The translations under genes and the position numbers were made by a program. Source: Aureivirga sp. CE67 (GTDB lineage: Bacteria; Bacteroidota; Bacteroidia; Flavobacteriales; Flavobacteriaceae). From it: a stretch of 64,000 nucleotides of DNA. Below, piece by piece: positions 17,170-26,752 of the stretch. Each line of letters starts with the position of its first letter. Positions within the stretch are counted from its first letter, which is position 1. The notes under the pieces were generated by a model. It saw nothing but the letters and a program-made list of their open reading frames with translations. It was not told the origin of the DNA and made no database searches. The DNA is taken from NCBI RefSeq assembly GCF_015767245.1, contig NZ_JADOTV010000015.1, positions 1-64,000 of the forward strand, given 5' to 3'.

Positions 17170-19047
17170 ATGAATAATTTTGATGGTAAAAAATATCTAA
17201 AAAAGATATTTTCTGTTTTTCTATTTCTGTTTTTTTCAGGAATAAACTTTCTTTTTTCACAGAGTAAAAATATTTTACAAGAAAAAATTTCGGTTTCGTA
17301 TAAAGATGCAAAAATCACTACTATTCTAAATGATTTAAGTTCTGATCTTCATTTTGATTATGCTTATAACTCAGAAATTGTCGAAGAAAAAAAAATAACA
17401 ATCAAGGTTCAAGACAAATCTTTCGAAGAGTTTTTGAATATATTTAGTGACTTGATTAATGCAAGTTTTAAATATAAAAACGGTTTTTTGGTTCTTAAAG
17501 TAAAAGAGAAAAAAAAGAATCGAAAACATTCTCTAAGTGGACTAGTATTAAATCTAAAAACAAAACAGCCTGTTTCTAATGTTGTTATTTCTGAAAAACA
17601 TTTAGGGAAAATTGCAAAATCAGATACTCTAGGAAATTTCCTCCTTGAAGTGGAAGGTCCTCTTGATTTGAATCTTCATTTATCTTTTGAAAAAGAAGGA
17701 TTTTCTCAGAAAGATATTAAAATAAAGTTTGATAAATCACAAGATATTCAATTACAACTTCAACCTAAACTTAAAGAAAAAGTAACAGGAATTAATTACG
17801 ATTCTTCAAAATTAACTTCTCATGTTCAGTTAAGTTTTGACGATGAAAATTTAACCAAAGTAAATTCCTTTTTTGAAGATGAATTTAAAACGACAACAAG
17901 TAATAATAGTCCTTTTGAGTTTAGACCTTTTCAATTTAGTTTGATTCCTTCAGTTAGTACAAATGGAAAAAAACGAAATGTAAGCGTCAATACTTTTTCG
18001 GTAAATTTTATTTTAGGATATGCTGCTAGTCTTAATGGGGCAGAAATTGGAGTGGGAACAAATGTTTTAAAATACAACGGAAATGGAGTTCAAATTGCCG
18101 GAGTAGGAAATATAATTGGAGGAAATCAATATGGATTACAAGCTGCCGGAATTTTTAATATTACTTCTTTAAAATCTACAGGAATTCAGTTTGCTGGATT
18201 TATGAACAAAACAAATAGAGGTGTAAAAGGAATTCAATTTTCGGGATTTGTAAACTTGAATAGCGATTACTTAGAAGGAATTCAATTTGCAGGATTCTTA
18301 AATGCGACGGATAGCGGTTTTGGTATCCAAGCTGGTGGAGTTTCTAATGTTGTAAATAATGATTTTGTAGGAATACAAGTTTCTTCTACTCTAAATAAAG
18401 TCGGAGGGACTTTAAAAGGAATTCAATTTTCTGGAGGAGTAAATAAAGGAAATGTTTCCGGTATTCAAGCTTCTCTTTTAAATTTTGCTGAAGAAAGCAA
18501 AGGATTTCAAATTGGTATTTTCAATGAAACCTCAACAATGAAAGGATTTCAAATCGGAATTGTAAATAAAGCGGATAATTATGAAAAAGGAATTCCTATA
18601 GGAATTGTTTCATTAGTTAAAAACGGAAAAAAAGTTCTACAATATTCTCATAGTTCTATTGGTTTAAATGAAGTTGCTTTTAAGTCCGGTGTACAAAGGT
18701 TATATGGAATTTTCACTACTGGAATTCTTTCCCAAAAAGAGGTTAATAAATTTTCTTTCGGTTATGGTTTTGGTACGGAATTCAAGTTGAATAAATGGTT
18801 GGATTTGAATTTTGAACAACATGTAAAAAGAATTCAATTTAATCGAAGAGAGGGAGGTAAATATTGGCTTCGATTCGGTACAAATCTAAATTTTTCGATC
18901 ACCAAAAATTTTGGAATTACTACTGGAGCAAATTATAATTATTTCTTCAACAATAATCTGATCAATTTTGATGAAAGTGATTTGGTTCATAGACTAAGTA
19001 ATAATGCTTGGATTGATTATAATTTCGGACTTCAAATTAAATTATAG
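17170..19047 (+). CDS. STN-domain surface protein with LA_2272-like repeats
   Basis: This 625-residue exported protein has an N-terminal signal or anchor segment (11-30), an STN domain (about 36-112) like those by which TonB receptors contact FecR, and a carboxypeptidase regulatory-like beta domain (about 121-200). Instead of a plug and 22-strand barrel it has about 12 degenerate repeats of the form G(I/F)Q(F/I)xGxxN (307-480), similar to LA_2272-type surface repeat proteins. A beta-rich C-terminal region (about 500-625) looks like outer-membrane strands. It starts 5 bp after fecR and is probably the signal input of this FecIR pair. The fusion is inferred from sequence pattern. Confidence 0.7.
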   Translation: MNNFDGKKYLKKIFSVFLFLFFSGINFLFSQSKNILQEKISVSYKDAKITTILNDLSSDLHFDYAYNSEIVEEKKITIKVQDKSFEEFLNIFSDLINASFKYKNGFLVLKVKEKKKNRKHSLSGLVLNLKTKQPVSNVVISEKHLGKIAKSDTLGNFLLEVEGPLDLNLHLSFEKEGFSQKDIKIKFDKSQDIQLQLQPKLKEKVTGINYDSSKLTSHVQLSFDDENLTKVNSFFEDEFKTTTSNNSPFEFRPFQFSLIPSVSTNGKKRNVSVNTFSVNFILGYAASLNGAEIGVGTNVLKYNGNGVQIAGVGNIIGGNQYGLQAAGIFNITSLKSTGIQFAGFMNKTNRGVKGIQFSGFVNLNSDYLEGIQFAGFLNATDSGFGIQAGGVSNVVNNDFVGIQVSSTLNKVGGTLKGIQFSGGVNKGNVSGIQASLLNFAEESKGFQIGIFNETSTMKGFQIGIVNKADNYEKGIPIGIVSLVKNGKKVLQYSHSSIGLNEVAFKSGVQRLYGIFTTGILSQKEVNKFSFGYGFGTEFKLNKWLDLNFEQHVKRIQFNRREGGKYWLRFGTNLNFSITKNFGITTGANYNYFFNNNLINFDESDLVHRLSNNAWIDYNFGLQIKL

Positions 19048-19065
19048 TTTCAAAATATTTCATTT

Positions 19066-19094
19066 TTTGTAACGTATTTAAAATAGTACATTTG
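19066..19094 (+). promoter_or_regulatory. Promoter of rseP
   Basis: TTTG (19066-19069), a 17-bp spacer and TACATTTG (19087-19094) lie 32 bp upstream of the rseP start. The match to the Bacteroidota consensus is exact. Confidence 0.75.
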
Positions 19095-19126
19095 TAAAGT
19101 TTTAAGAAAAAGAAACAAACTATTAT

Positions 19127-20455
19127 ATGGAAATATTAATTAGAGCTTCACAGTTTTTACTGAGCTTATCTTTATTAATTGTCCTGCATGAATTAGGACA
19201 TTTTATACCTGCAAGATTATTCGGAACAAGAGTAGAAAAATTCTACCTTTTCTTTGATTATAAATATTCATTATTCAAAAAGAAAATTGGAGATACTGTT
19301 TATGGAATTGGTTGGATTCCATTAGGAGGATACGTAAAAATCTCTGGAATGATTGACGAGAGTATGGATACAGAGCAAATGAAAGAAGAACCAAAACCTT
19401 GGGAATTTCGCTCAAAACCAGCTTGGCAAAGATTAATCATCATGCTTGGAGGTGTTACTGTGAACTTTATTTTAGGTATTCTTATCTATATCATGATTTT
19501 ATTTGTTTGGGGAAGAGAATATGTTTCTCCAGAAGCTGTAAAAGATGGTTTTTCGGTAGCTGAAGTAATGAAACCTTTTGGATTTAAAGATGGGGATCAG
19601 ATTTTAAAAGTAAACGGACAAGTTCCTTTTAATGTTTTAGATGTTAATGCAGATTTATTATTAAAAGATGTTAAAACTATTGAAGTAAAACATTTAGACG
19701 GTCAAATTCAAACAATCAATCTACCAGAAGATATCGGAATGAAAATGTGGACTTCAGGAGATGTTAGACCTTTTGTTCCTAGAATTTACACTACAATTGA
19801 TACCGTATATTCTAAATTTCCAGCAGAAAAAGCAGGTTTTAAAAAGAATGATAAAGTTGTAGCTATTAATGGAGCTCCAATAAAATATTGGGATCAATTT
19901 AAATCTATTGTTAGTAAAGATACTTTAAACCCTTTGAATATTGTAGTTTCTAGAAACGGTGTAGAAAAAACATTAACTGTAAAAGCTGAAAAAGGAAAAA
20001 TCGGAGTTGCACCTGTTACAAAATATCCATTTGAACCAGAAATTAAAACATATACGTTTGGAGAAAGTATCCCTGCAGGAACAGATTTAGCTGTAGAAAC
20101 ATTAGATAATTACATCAGTCAGTTTAAATATGTATTTACTGCAAAAGGAGCTTCAAGTTTAGGAGGATTCATGTCTATTGCAAATGGTTTTTCAACAACT
20201 TGGGACTGGAGAATTTTCTGGAGCTTTACAGCATTTTTATCAATCATGTTAGCATTTATGAACTTATTACCAATTCCTGCATTAGATGGAGGACATGTAG
20301 TATTCACATTATTTGAAATGATTACAGGTAGAAAACCAAATGAGAAGTTCTTAGAATATGCTCAGATTGTTGGAATCATCATCTTATTTTCATTATTACT
20401 TTATGCAAATGGAAATGATGTTTACAAGTGGTTAGTAGCTAAAGGGATTTTCTAA
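19127..20455 (+). CDS. rseP: RIP metalloprotease RseP (site-2 protease)
   Basis: This 442-residue M50 membrane protease carries the zinc motif HELGH (His21, Glu22, His25) in its first transmembrane helix. The third ligand region PIPALDGG is near the C-terminus, and two PDZ-like domains lie between (about 135-215 and 220-300). RseP cuts anti-sigma factors and leftover signal peptides inside the membrane. An ECF sigma/FecR pair lies just upstream, but the strong promoter at 19066-19094 and the 79-bp gap argue that rseP is expressed separately as a housekeeping gene. A terminator follows at 20482. Confidence 0.93.
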   Translation: MEILIRASQFLLSLSLLIVLHELGHFIPARLFGTRVEKFYLFFDYKYSLFKKKIGDTVYGIGWIPLGGYVKISGMIDESMDTEQMKEEPKPWEFRSKPAWQRLIIMLGGVTVNFILGILIYIMILFVWGREYVSPEAVKDGFSVAEVMKPFGFKDGDQILKVNGQVPFNVLDVNADLLLKDVKTIEVKHLDGQIQTINLPEDIGMKMWTSGDVRPFVPRIYTTIDTVYSKFPAEKAGFKKNDKVVAINGAPIKYWDQFKSIVSKDTLNPLNIVVSRNGVEKTLTVKAEKGKIGVAPVTKYPFEPEIKTYTFGESIPAGTDLAVETLDNYISQFKYVFTAKGASSLGGFMSIANGFSTTWDWRIFWSFTAFLSIMLAFMNLLPIPALDGGHVVFTLFEMITGRKPNEKFLEYAQIVGIIILFSLLLYANGNDVYKWLVAKGIF

Positions 20456-20481
20456 GATTTTAAACTATAAAATATATCTAG

Positions 20482-20512
20482 AAGCTGTTTCGAAAGAAGC
20501 AGCTTTTTTTTG
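20482..20512. terminator. Rho-independent terminator
   Basis: The hairpin with arms aagctg and cagctt (20482-20487 with 20500-20505), extended inside by tttc/gaaa pairing, is followed by eight or more T. It ends the rseP transcript and faces the convergent hydrolase gene. Confidence 0.75.
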
Positions 20513-20530
20513 TTTAGTTACATTATTTTT

Positions 20531-21379
20531 TTAAACTAAAACTTCTTTTTTCTTTGTCTTTTTTTGGGCTAAAAATTCTTTCAAAATAGCAATCGTTTCC
20601 TCACGGCTTTCCATATGACTCATATGACCACCTTCCACTACTCTATTCGGAATCTTATGTTCGTCTAATTTTTTAATTAAACTATACGAATCCAAAATAT
20701 GATCATCTCTTCCGCAAAGTGCTAATACTGGAAATGTAGCATTTTCAATTACAAATGATCTTTGTTTACGTTCTCTCATTCCCATAATTGCAGCAATGAT
20801 CCCTTGTAAATTTGTCTTTAAAGCCGCATCCGTACAAAAACGAATTTCTTCTGTTAGATTAAATTTCTCACTTTTTGAAAAAAGATTAGCAATGCTTACT
20901 CTAATAAAAATTCTTGGATTCATTTTTAGAACATTGATAGAACGTTCTCTTTGAAGTTTTTTCTCTGGGCTATCCGCAAAAGGTGTAGAATTCATTAAAA
21001 AAATACCATTAATACTTTTCGGATGCTTTTCAGCCATTGCAAGCGCAACGTAACCTCCCAAGCTATGACCTACTAAAAAGTATTTTCGAAGTTTCAACGA
21101 TTTCAATACTTCCCTAACACAATCTGCCATTTGCTCCATCGTATGAATGTAGCCAATATTTTCAGTTTTTCCGTGTCCTAATAAATCAATTGTTACAATT
21201 TTGTATTTCTTTTCAAATTCAGGTTTTATAAAATCCCACATAAAAAAATTCTCCAAAAAACCGTGTAAGAAAACTATTGTTTTCCCTTTCATATTTCCAG
21301 ATACAGCAAAATGCACTTTCGCATTTTTGTAATTAAAATATCTACTTACCGTGATTGTTTTTGGAGAATTTGGGGTCAT
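20531..21379 (-). CDS. Alpha/beta hydrolase
   Basis: This 282-residue cytoplasmic alpha/beta hydrolase has the oxyanion HG motif (VFLHGF, 36-41), the nucleophile elbow GHSLGG with Ser106, an acid in GRDDHI (Asp225 or Asp226) and His252 in EGGHMSH. Substrate is unknown. The family covers esterases, lipases, epoxide hydrolases and BioH-like enzymes. It is divergent from a second, shorter hydrolase at 21474 that precedes the biotin genes. Confidence 0.85.
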   Translation of the reverse strand: MTPNSPKTITVSRYFNYKNAKVHFAVSGNMKGKTIVFLHGFLENFFMWDFIKPEFEKKYKIVTIDLLGHGKTENIGYIHTMEQMADCVREVLKSLKLRKYFLVGHSLGGYVALAMAEKHPKSINGIFLMNSTPFADSPEKKLQRERSINVLKMNPRIFIRVSIANLFSKSEKFNLTEEIRFCTDAALKTNLQGIIAAIMGMRERKQRSFVIENATFPVLALCGRDDHILDSYSLIKKLDEHKIPNRVVEGGHMSHMESREETIAILKEFLAQKKTKKKEVLV

Positions 21380-21443
21380 CTTACAAAAAAATTACTCTAA
21401 TAATTTCGTGTAAATTACGATTTTTTTAGATACAAACTAATTG

Positions 21444-21451
21444 TAATTTTG
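21444..21451 (+). promoter_or_regulatory. Likely -7 element for the hydrolase at 21474
   Basis: TAATTTTG matches TAnnTTTG and lies 22 bp before the ATG at 21474. A clear -33 element is not seen at the usual distance. Confidence 0.45.
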
Positions 21452-21473
21452 TGAAAATTTAAAATAAACGAGA

Positions 21474-22172
21474 ATGATTGAGAATAAAAAAGATGTTTAT
21501 TTTTTGTCTGGAACGATGTGTAATGAGAAATTATGGCAAGAAGTTTTTGCACTAAGTTCCTCTATTAATCCTATATATATTGATACAACAGCTGGAAGTT
21601 CTTTCGAAGAAATCAGTAGAATCATTGATAGTAAAATAAAGGAGGATGCCATTTTAGTTGGATTTTCAATGGGAGCTTTTGCTGCTTTACGTTATACTAT
21701 TTTTCATCCAAGAAAAGTTTCAAAACTGATTTTACTTGCAGTAGATTCTGAAGGTTTGAACGCAAAAGAAATTGAATTAAGAAAAAGTACAATTCATTTT
21801 TTAGAAAAACATCCATACAAAGGTGTTGCTAGTTCTAGAATCAAACAATTTTTACACCCAGACCATTTTAAACACCAATATATGGTGGATGTAATTAAAG
21901 AAATGGACAGGGATTTGGGTAAAGAAGTTTTGTTGAGACAACTGACTGCAACTTCATTTAGAGATTCTCTGACGGATAAATTAGATCGAATTAAAATTCC
22001 TACTCTGTTACTTTCAGGAGATTCAGATGCTTTGATTAGTTCAGATAAAATGGAATTGATGAAAAACAAAATTGAAGATGCTATCCATATTAAAATTGAA
22101 AACTCCGGACATATGCTTCCTTTAGAACAACCAATGGAAGTTATTTATAGTATTGAAGATTTCATAGAATAA
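21474..22172 (+). CDS. Small alpha/beta hydrolase next to biotin genes
   Basis: This 232-residue alpha/beta hydrolase opens with a short strand and SGTMCNEKLW in place of the usual HG loop. The nucleophile elbow is GFSMGA with Ser65, the acid lies in LLSGDSDALI and the histidine in NSGHMLP. It is compact, with a small lid. It is transcribed in the same direction as bioD and bioA but separated by 118 bp, and bioD has its own -7 element. Biotin pathways need a carboxylesterase such as BioH, BioG or BioK to release pimeloyl-ACP, and a hydrolase in this position could fill that step. That role is inference only. Confidence 0.8.
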   Translation: MIENKKDVYFLSGTMCNEKLWQEVFALSSSINPIYIDTTAGSSFEEISRIIDSKIKEDAILVGFSMGAFAALRYTIFHPRKVSKLILLAVDSEGLNAKEIELRKSTIHFLEKHPYKGVASSRIKQFLHPDHFKHQYMVDVIKEMDRDLGKEVLLRQLTATSFRDSLTDKLDRIKIPTLLLSGDSDALISSDKMELMKNKIEDAIHIKIENSGHMLPLEQPMEVIYSIEDFIE

Positions 22173-22211
22173 TACTACGATAGTTTAAACTCTCTTTTAG
22201 AAATAATAAAG

Positions 22212-22219
22212 TATTTTTG
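22212..22219 (+). promoter_or_regulatory. Likely -7 element of bioD
   Basis: TATTTTTG matches TAnnTTTG, 71 bp upstream of the bioD start. The -33 match is weak. The leader contains a short direct repeat (acagatttttacagattt) of no known function. Confidence 0.45.
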
Positions 22220-22290
22220 CACAGATTTTTACAGATTTAGAAAGAAATCAATTCAAGAAAAGACTTTTTAAATCAAAAAAATAGAAGAAA

Positions 22291-22911
22291 ATGAAGAAAT
22301 ATTTTATTACAGGAATAGGAACAGAAGTTGGAAAAACAATAGCCTCAGCAGTTGTAACAGAAAGTTTACAAGCAGATTATTGGAAACCTATTCAAGCAGG
22401 AGAATTAGAATATTCTGATACAGATAAAGTAAGAGATTTTATATCGAATACAAAAACAAAATTTCATCCAAATGCTTATGGTTTAAAAACTCCAATGAGT
22501 CCACATGCTGCAGCTGAAATTGAAAATATAGAAATTGATTTAGAAAAAATCGTTTGCCCAGAAACGGAAAATAATCTAGTAATTGAAGGAGCTGGAGGAC
22601 TTTTAGTTCCTTTGAATAATACAGAAACAATTGCTGATTTATTAAAACCAGAATATAAAATCATTGTGGTTTCTCGTCATTATTTAGGAAGTATTAACCA
22701 TACGTTGATGACAATTGAAATGATTAGAAATAAAGGTTTAGAAGTTGCTGGAATTATTTTTAATGGAGATGAGCATCCAACTACGGAAAGCATTATTCAA
22801 AAAATGACAAATGTTCCTGTAATTGGAAGAATTAATGAAGAAAAGGAATTTACAAAAGAGAAAATTTCTTTCTATGCGAATCAATTACAAGAAAATCTTT
22901 TGAAATTATGA
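22291..22911 (+). CDS. bioD: Dethiobiotin synthase
   Basis: This 206-residue ATP-dependent carboxylase closes the ureido ring of biotin, converting 7,8-diaminopelargonate and CO2 to dethiobiotin in the cytoplasm. The P-loop is GTEVGKT (residues 9-15), the substrate-binding KPIQAGE follows at about 32-38, and the EGAGGLLVPL motif is at about 98-107. It is slightly shorter than the Escherichia coli enzyme but has all motifs. The stop overlaps the bioA start by 4 bp, so the two are co-translated. Confidence 0.93.
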   Translation: MKKYFITGIGTEVGKTIASAVVTESLQADYWKPIQAGELEYSDTDKVRDFISNTKTKFHPNAYGLKTPMSPHAAAEIENIEIDLEKIVCPETENNLVIEGAGGLLVPLNNTETIADLLKPEYKIIVVSRHYLGSINHTLMTIEMIRNKGLEVAGIIFNGDEHPTTESIIQKMTNVPVIGRINEEKEFTKEKISFYANQLQENLLKL

Positions 22912-24191
22912 ATCTAACAGAAAGAGATAAAAAACACCTTTGGCATCCGTTGACACAACATGAATTGCACCCAAATCATTTGGCGATTGCAAAAGCAAAA
23001 GGAGCTTCATTGTTTGATGAAAATGGAAAGGAATATATTGATGGAATTGCTTCTTGGTATACTTGTATGTACGGACATTGTAATTCGTATATTATTGAGA
23101 AAGTTCAGGAGCAAATGACCAATTTAGATCAGATTGTTTTTGCTGGATTTACACATGAGCCAGCAATCAAAATGTCTGAAGATTTGATGTCAATTTTACC
23201 CAAAAATCAGGCGAAAATCTTTTTCTCAGATAATGGATCTACAACTGTGGACATTGCAATTAAAATGGCTTTACAATTTCATTTTAATCAAGGAGAAAAG
23301 AAAAATAGATTCATTGCCTTAGAAGATGCTTTTCATGGAGATACTTTTGGAGCAATGTCAGTTTCAGGTTTAGATGTTTACAACGGACCTTTTTCTGATT
23401 TTTTATTGCAAATAGATAGAATCCCTGTTCCAACAAAAGAAAATTTTGAAGAAGTAAAAGAAAAGTTTTTAGAAATTATTTCTTCAGGAAAAGTAGCTGG
23501 ATTCATCTTTGAACCGCTTGTACAAGGAGCAGCAGCAATGAAAATGTATGATAAAGAATTGTTGGATGCATTGATTTTAATTGCCAAAGAAAATAATGTT
23601 TTAGCAATTGCTGATGAAGTAATGACAGGTTTTGGTAAAACAGGAAAATATTTTGCAAGTGATTATTTAGAGAACAAACCAGATATTATGTGTTTGTCAA
23701 AATCGCTTACAGGCGGAATTGTTCCAATGGGATTGACCACTTGTTCTCAAGAAATTTATGATGCTTTTTTAAGCAAAGAAATTTCAAAAGGACTTTTTCA
23801 TGGACATACTTATTCTGCAAATCCATTGGCATGTACAGCAGTCTCTGCAAGTGTTTCTTTATTGAAATCAGAAGAAATGCAAAATAATATTCAGAGAGTT
23901 TCTGAAAAACATCAAGAATTTGCGAATAAAATAGCCAAGCATTCTTTGGTAAAAACAACTCGTCAACTAGGAGTTATTGTAGCTTTAGATATGGATGTAG
24001 ATATGTCTAGATACGGAAAGTTACGCTATCAACTATTTGATTTCTTCATGGAAAATGGTGCTTTTTTACGTCCATTAGGAAATACGATTTACATTTTAGC
24101 ACCTTTTGTAATTACAGATGAACAATTAGAAAAATTATATTCTGTAATTGAAAAAGGGTTAGATTTTATTCAAAAAGCACAAAAACAATAA
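22908..24191 (+). CDS. bioA: Adenosylmethionine-8-amino-7-oxononanoate aminotransferase
   Basis: This 427-residue class III aminotransferase makes 7,8-diaminopelargonate, the substrate of the preceding bioD product. Signatures are HLWHPLTQH at the N-terminus, DGIASWYTCMYGH, the PLP-contacting region IADEVMTGFGKTGK and the Schiff-base lysine in CLSKSLTGG. Full length for the family. The bioD-bioA overlap (ATGA) shows one operon. bioB, bioC and bioF are not in the window. Confidence 0.94.
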   Translation: MNLTERDKKHLWHPLTQHELHPNHLAIAKAKGASLFDENGKEYIDGIASWYTCMYGHCNSYIIEKVQEQMTNLDQIVFAGFTHEPAIKMSEDLMSILPKNQAKIFFSDNGSTTVDIAIKMALQFHFNQGEKKNRFIALEDAFHGDTFGAMSVSGLDVYNGPFSDFLLQIDRIPVPTKENFEEVKEKFLEIISSGKVAGFIFEPLVQGAAAMKMYDKELLDALILIAKENNVLAIADEVMTGFGKTGKYFASDYLENKPDIMCLSKSLTGGIVPMGLTTCSQEIYDAFLSKEISKGLFHGHTYSANPLACTAVSASVSLLKSEEMQNNIQRVSEKHQEFANKIAKHSLVKTTRQLGVIVALDMDVDMSRYGKLRYQLFDFFMENGAFLRPLGNTIYILAPFVITDEQLEKLYSVIEKGLDFIQKAQKQ

Positions 24192-24242
24192 GTATAACAT
24201 TTAATTTATAAATTCTTTTTAAAAAGATATTTACGAAATATA

Positions 24243-24250
24243 TATCTTTG
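24243..24250 (+). promoter_or_regulatory. Likely -7 element of lepA
   Basis: TATCTTTG matches TAnnTTTG and lies 30 bp before the lepA start. No clear TTG is seen at -33. Confidence 0.5.
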
Positions 24251-24280
24251 TGAGATTAAAGAAGTAAGGACAAATATCGA

Positions 24281-26077
24281 ATGAAGCATATAAGAAATTT
24301 TTGCATTATTGCACACATCGACCATGGTAAAAGTACTTTGGCAGATAGATTATTAGATTATACTGGAGCTGTAACAGAGCGTGAAAAGCAAGATCAGTTA
24401 CTAGATAGTATGGATTTAGAGCGTGAAAGAGGAATTACGATTAAGAGTCACGCAATTCAGATGGAGTTTAACTATAAAGGAGAAGAGTACATCTTAAACC
24501 TTATTGATACTCCAGGACACGTAGATTTTTCTTATGAAGTTTCTAGATCGATTGCTGCCTGTGAAGGAGCGTTATTAATTGTAGATGCTGCACAAAGTAT
24601 TCAAGCACAAACAATTTCTAATTTATACCTTGCTTTAGAAAATGATTTAGAGATTATTCCAGTTTTAAATAAAGTTGATTTACCAAGTGCAAATCCTGAA
24701 GAAGTTACGGATGATATCGTAGATTTATTAGGATGTGACCCTGAAGAAGTTATTCCTGCAAGTGGAAAAACAGGTTTTGGAGTAGATAAAATCTTGGAAG
24801 CAATTATTGAAAGAGTTCCTGCTCCAGAAGGAGATCCGGAAGCTCCACTTCAAGCATTGATTTTTGATTCTGTTTATAACCAATTTAGAGGAGTGGAAAC
24901 TTACTTTAGAGTATTAAATGGAGAAATCAAAAAAGGACAACGTATCAAATTCATGGCGACTGATAATGAATATTTCGCAGATGAAATTGGAACGTTAAAA
25001 CTGGAACAAGAAGTAAAGAAAACAGTTAAAACTGGAGATGTTGGATATTTAATTACGGGAATTAAAACAGCAAGTGAAGTAAAAGTAGGAGATACTATTA
25101 CAGATGCAAAAGTTCCAACACAAGAAGCTATTGAAGGATTCGAAGATGTAAAACCAATGGTATTCGCAGGAATTTATCCTGTAGATACGGAAGATTATGA
25201 AGAGCTTCGTAATTCTATGGAAAAATTACAATTAAACGATGCTTCTTTAGTATTTACTCCAGAAAGTTCTGCAGCTTTAGGATTTGGATTCCGTTGTGGG
25301 TTCTTAGGAATGTTACACATGGAGATTATCCAAGAGCGTTTAGAACGTGAGTTTGATATGACTGTAATTACTACAGTTCCCAATGTATCTTACCATGCTT
25401 TTACAAATAAAAATCCTGAAGATGCTATTATTGTAAATAATCCATCAGATTTACCAGAACCTTCAAAATTAGCTAGAGTAGAAGAGCCTTTTATCAAAGC
25501 AAGTATCATTACACAATCTGATTTTGTTGGACAAGTAATGAGTCTTTGTATTGAGAAAAGAGGAATTATTGTAAATCAAACATATTTAACAACACAAAGA
25601 GTTGAATTGACTTTTGAAATGCCTCTTGCAGAAATTGTATTTGATTTCTATGATCGATTAAAAACAGTTTCTAAAGGATATGCATCTTTCGATTATCATC
25701 CAATTGGAATGAAAGCTTCTAAATTAGTTAGAGTTGATATCTTATTAAATGGAGATTCTGTAGATGCACTTTCTGCTTTATTACACGCAGACAATGCTTA
25801 TACTATTGGAAAGAAAATGTGTGAGAAATTAAAAGAATTAATTCCTCGTCAACAATTCGATATTCCAATTCAGGCTGCAATTGGTGCGAAGATTATTTCT
25901 CGTGAAACTGTAAAAGCCTTACGTAAAGATGTAACCGCAAAATGTTATGGAGGGGATATTTCTCGTAAACGTAAACTTTTAGAGAAACAAAAGAAAGGAA
26001 AGAAAAGAATGCGTCAGGTTGGAAACGTAGAAATTCCACAACAAGCATTCATGGCAGTATTGAAATTAAACGACTAG
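24281..26077 (+). CDS. lepA: Elongation factor 4 (back-translocase)
   Basis: This 598-residue translational GTPase has G1 AHIDHGKST (residues 11-19), G3 DTPGHVDF, G4 NKVD, domains II and III, and the LepA-specific C-terminal domain ending with [22 protein letters not shown]. The length is standard. LepA binds the ribosome and rescues or reverses stalled translocation. It is a monocistronic housekeeping gene with a -7 element at 24243 and a strong terminator at 26086. Confidence 0.96.
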   Translation: MKHIRNFCIIAHIDHGKSTLADRLLDYTGAVTEREKQDQLLDSMDLERERGITIKSHAIQMEFNYKGEEYILNLIDTPGHVDFSYEVSRSIAACEGALLIVDAAQSIQAQTISNLYLALENDLEIIPVLNKVDLPSANPEEVTDDIVDLLGCDPEEVIPASGKTGFGVDKILEAIIERVPAPEGDPEAPLQALIFDSVYNQFRGVETYFRVLNGEIKKGQRIKFMATDNEYFADEIGTLKLEQEVKKTVKTGDVGYLITGIKTASEVKVGDTITDAKVPTQEAIEGFEDVKPMVFAGIYPVDTEDYEELRNSMEKLQLNDASLVFTPESSAALGFGFRCGFLGMLHMEIIQERLEREFDMTVITTVPNVSYHAFTNKNPEDAIIVNNPSDLPEPSKLARVEEPFIKASIITQSDFVGQVMSLCIEKRGIIVNQTYLTTQRVELTFEMPLAEIVFDFYDRLKTVSKGYASFDYHPIGMKASKLVRVDILLNGDSVDALSALLHADNAYTIGKKMCEKLKELIPRQQFDIPIQAAIGAKIISRETVKALRKDVTAKCYGGDISRKRKLLEKQKKGKKRMRQVGNVEIPQQAFMAVLKLND

Positions 26078-26085
26078 TCAGATAT

Positions 26086-26118
26086 AAAAAAAGCTTCGAG
26101 AATCTCGAAGCTTTTTTA
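26086..26118. terminator. Bidirectional terminator
   Basis: The perfect stem aaaaaagcttcgag / ctcgaagctttttt (26087-26100 with 26104-26117), loop aat, lies between convergent lepA and the thioesterase gene. Confidence 0.85.
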
Positions 26119-26130
26119 CTTTTAATTTTA

Positions 26131-26640
26131 TTATATAAATAACGCTTTTAACTCTGTAGCATCAGCAGGTTTCATTTTTTTAGATAAAACCAAACTTAGT
26201 TGCTTTCTTCTTAAAGCACCATCAAATCTTTCTTTTTCAAGTTCCGTTTCAGGAACAATAGCTGGAACTTTTACCGGACTTCCAGTAATATCTACAGCAA
26301 CAAAAGTATAAATACCCTCATTTACTCTACTTCTTTCTCCACTTTCTCTATCCTCAATCCAAACGTCTACATAAACTTCCATTGAAGATTTAAATGATCT
26401 TGAAACTTTTGCTTCTACACTTACCACACTTCCAACAGGAACAGCTTTGTTAAACGCTACGTGATTTACTGATGCAGTAACTACAATTCTTCTCGAATGT
26501 CTTCTAGCAGCAATACTACAAGCTCTATCCATTCTTGCAAGTATTTCTCCTCCAAATAAATTATTTAACGCATTAGTTTCACTAGGTAAAACTAAATCCG
26601 TAAGGATAGTCAAAGATTCTTTAGGTGTTTTAGCTTCCAT
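26131..26640 (-). CDS. Hotdog-fold acyl-CoA thioesterase
   Basis: This 169-residue protein resembles YciA/BACH-type acyl-CoA thioesterases: the helix motif NALNNLFGGEILARMD (22-37) carries the conserved Asn and Asp, followed by the strands TASVNHVAF and VYVDVWIED. It hydrolyses acyl-CoA in the cytoplasm. The ATG at 26640 is chosen because the longer frame begins with TTG at 26661, which lies inside the -7 element TATCTTTG (plus 26659-26666). Upstream of it, a hairpin at 26687-26728 ends the neighbouring minus-strand gene. Confidence 0.88.
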   Translation of the reverse strand: MEAKTPKESLTILTDLVLPSETNALNNLFGGEILARMDRACSIAARRHSRRIVVTASVNHVAFNKAVPVGSVVSVEAKVSRSFKSSMEVYVDVWIEDRESGERSRVNEGIYTFVAVDITGSPVKVPAIVPETELEKERFDGALRRKQLSLVLSKKMKPADATELKALFI

Positions 26641-26658
26641 GTTTTCGATTAATTTCTG

Positions 26659-26666
26659 CAAAGATA
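26659..26666 (-). promoter_or_regulatory. -7 element of the thioesterase gene, fixes its start
   Basis: On the minus strand TATCTTTG matches TAnnTTTG, 18 bp before the ATG at 26640. It rules out translation from the upstream TTG codon. Confidence 0.55.
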
Positions 26667-26686
26667 GCTAACTATTTTTAAGTATA

Positions 26687-26728
26687 AGAGTCTGTTTTAA
26701 TTTCTAATATAAATTTAAAACAGACTCT
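26687..26728 (-). terminator. Hairpin terminator after the saccharopine dehydrogenase-like gene
   Basis: A 14-bp stem agagtctgttttaa / ttaaaacagactct (26687-26700 with 26715-26728) lies just past the end of the gene at 26753. The following T-tract is weak, so termination may be partial. Confidence 0.55.
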
Positions 26729-26752
26729 CCATTTATTTAATGTTTAAATAAA

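Noticed and set aside
26641-26661. TTG start for the thioesterase gene
   Set aside because: The TTG is part of a -7 promoter element, and an ATG giving the family N-terminus follows at 26640.
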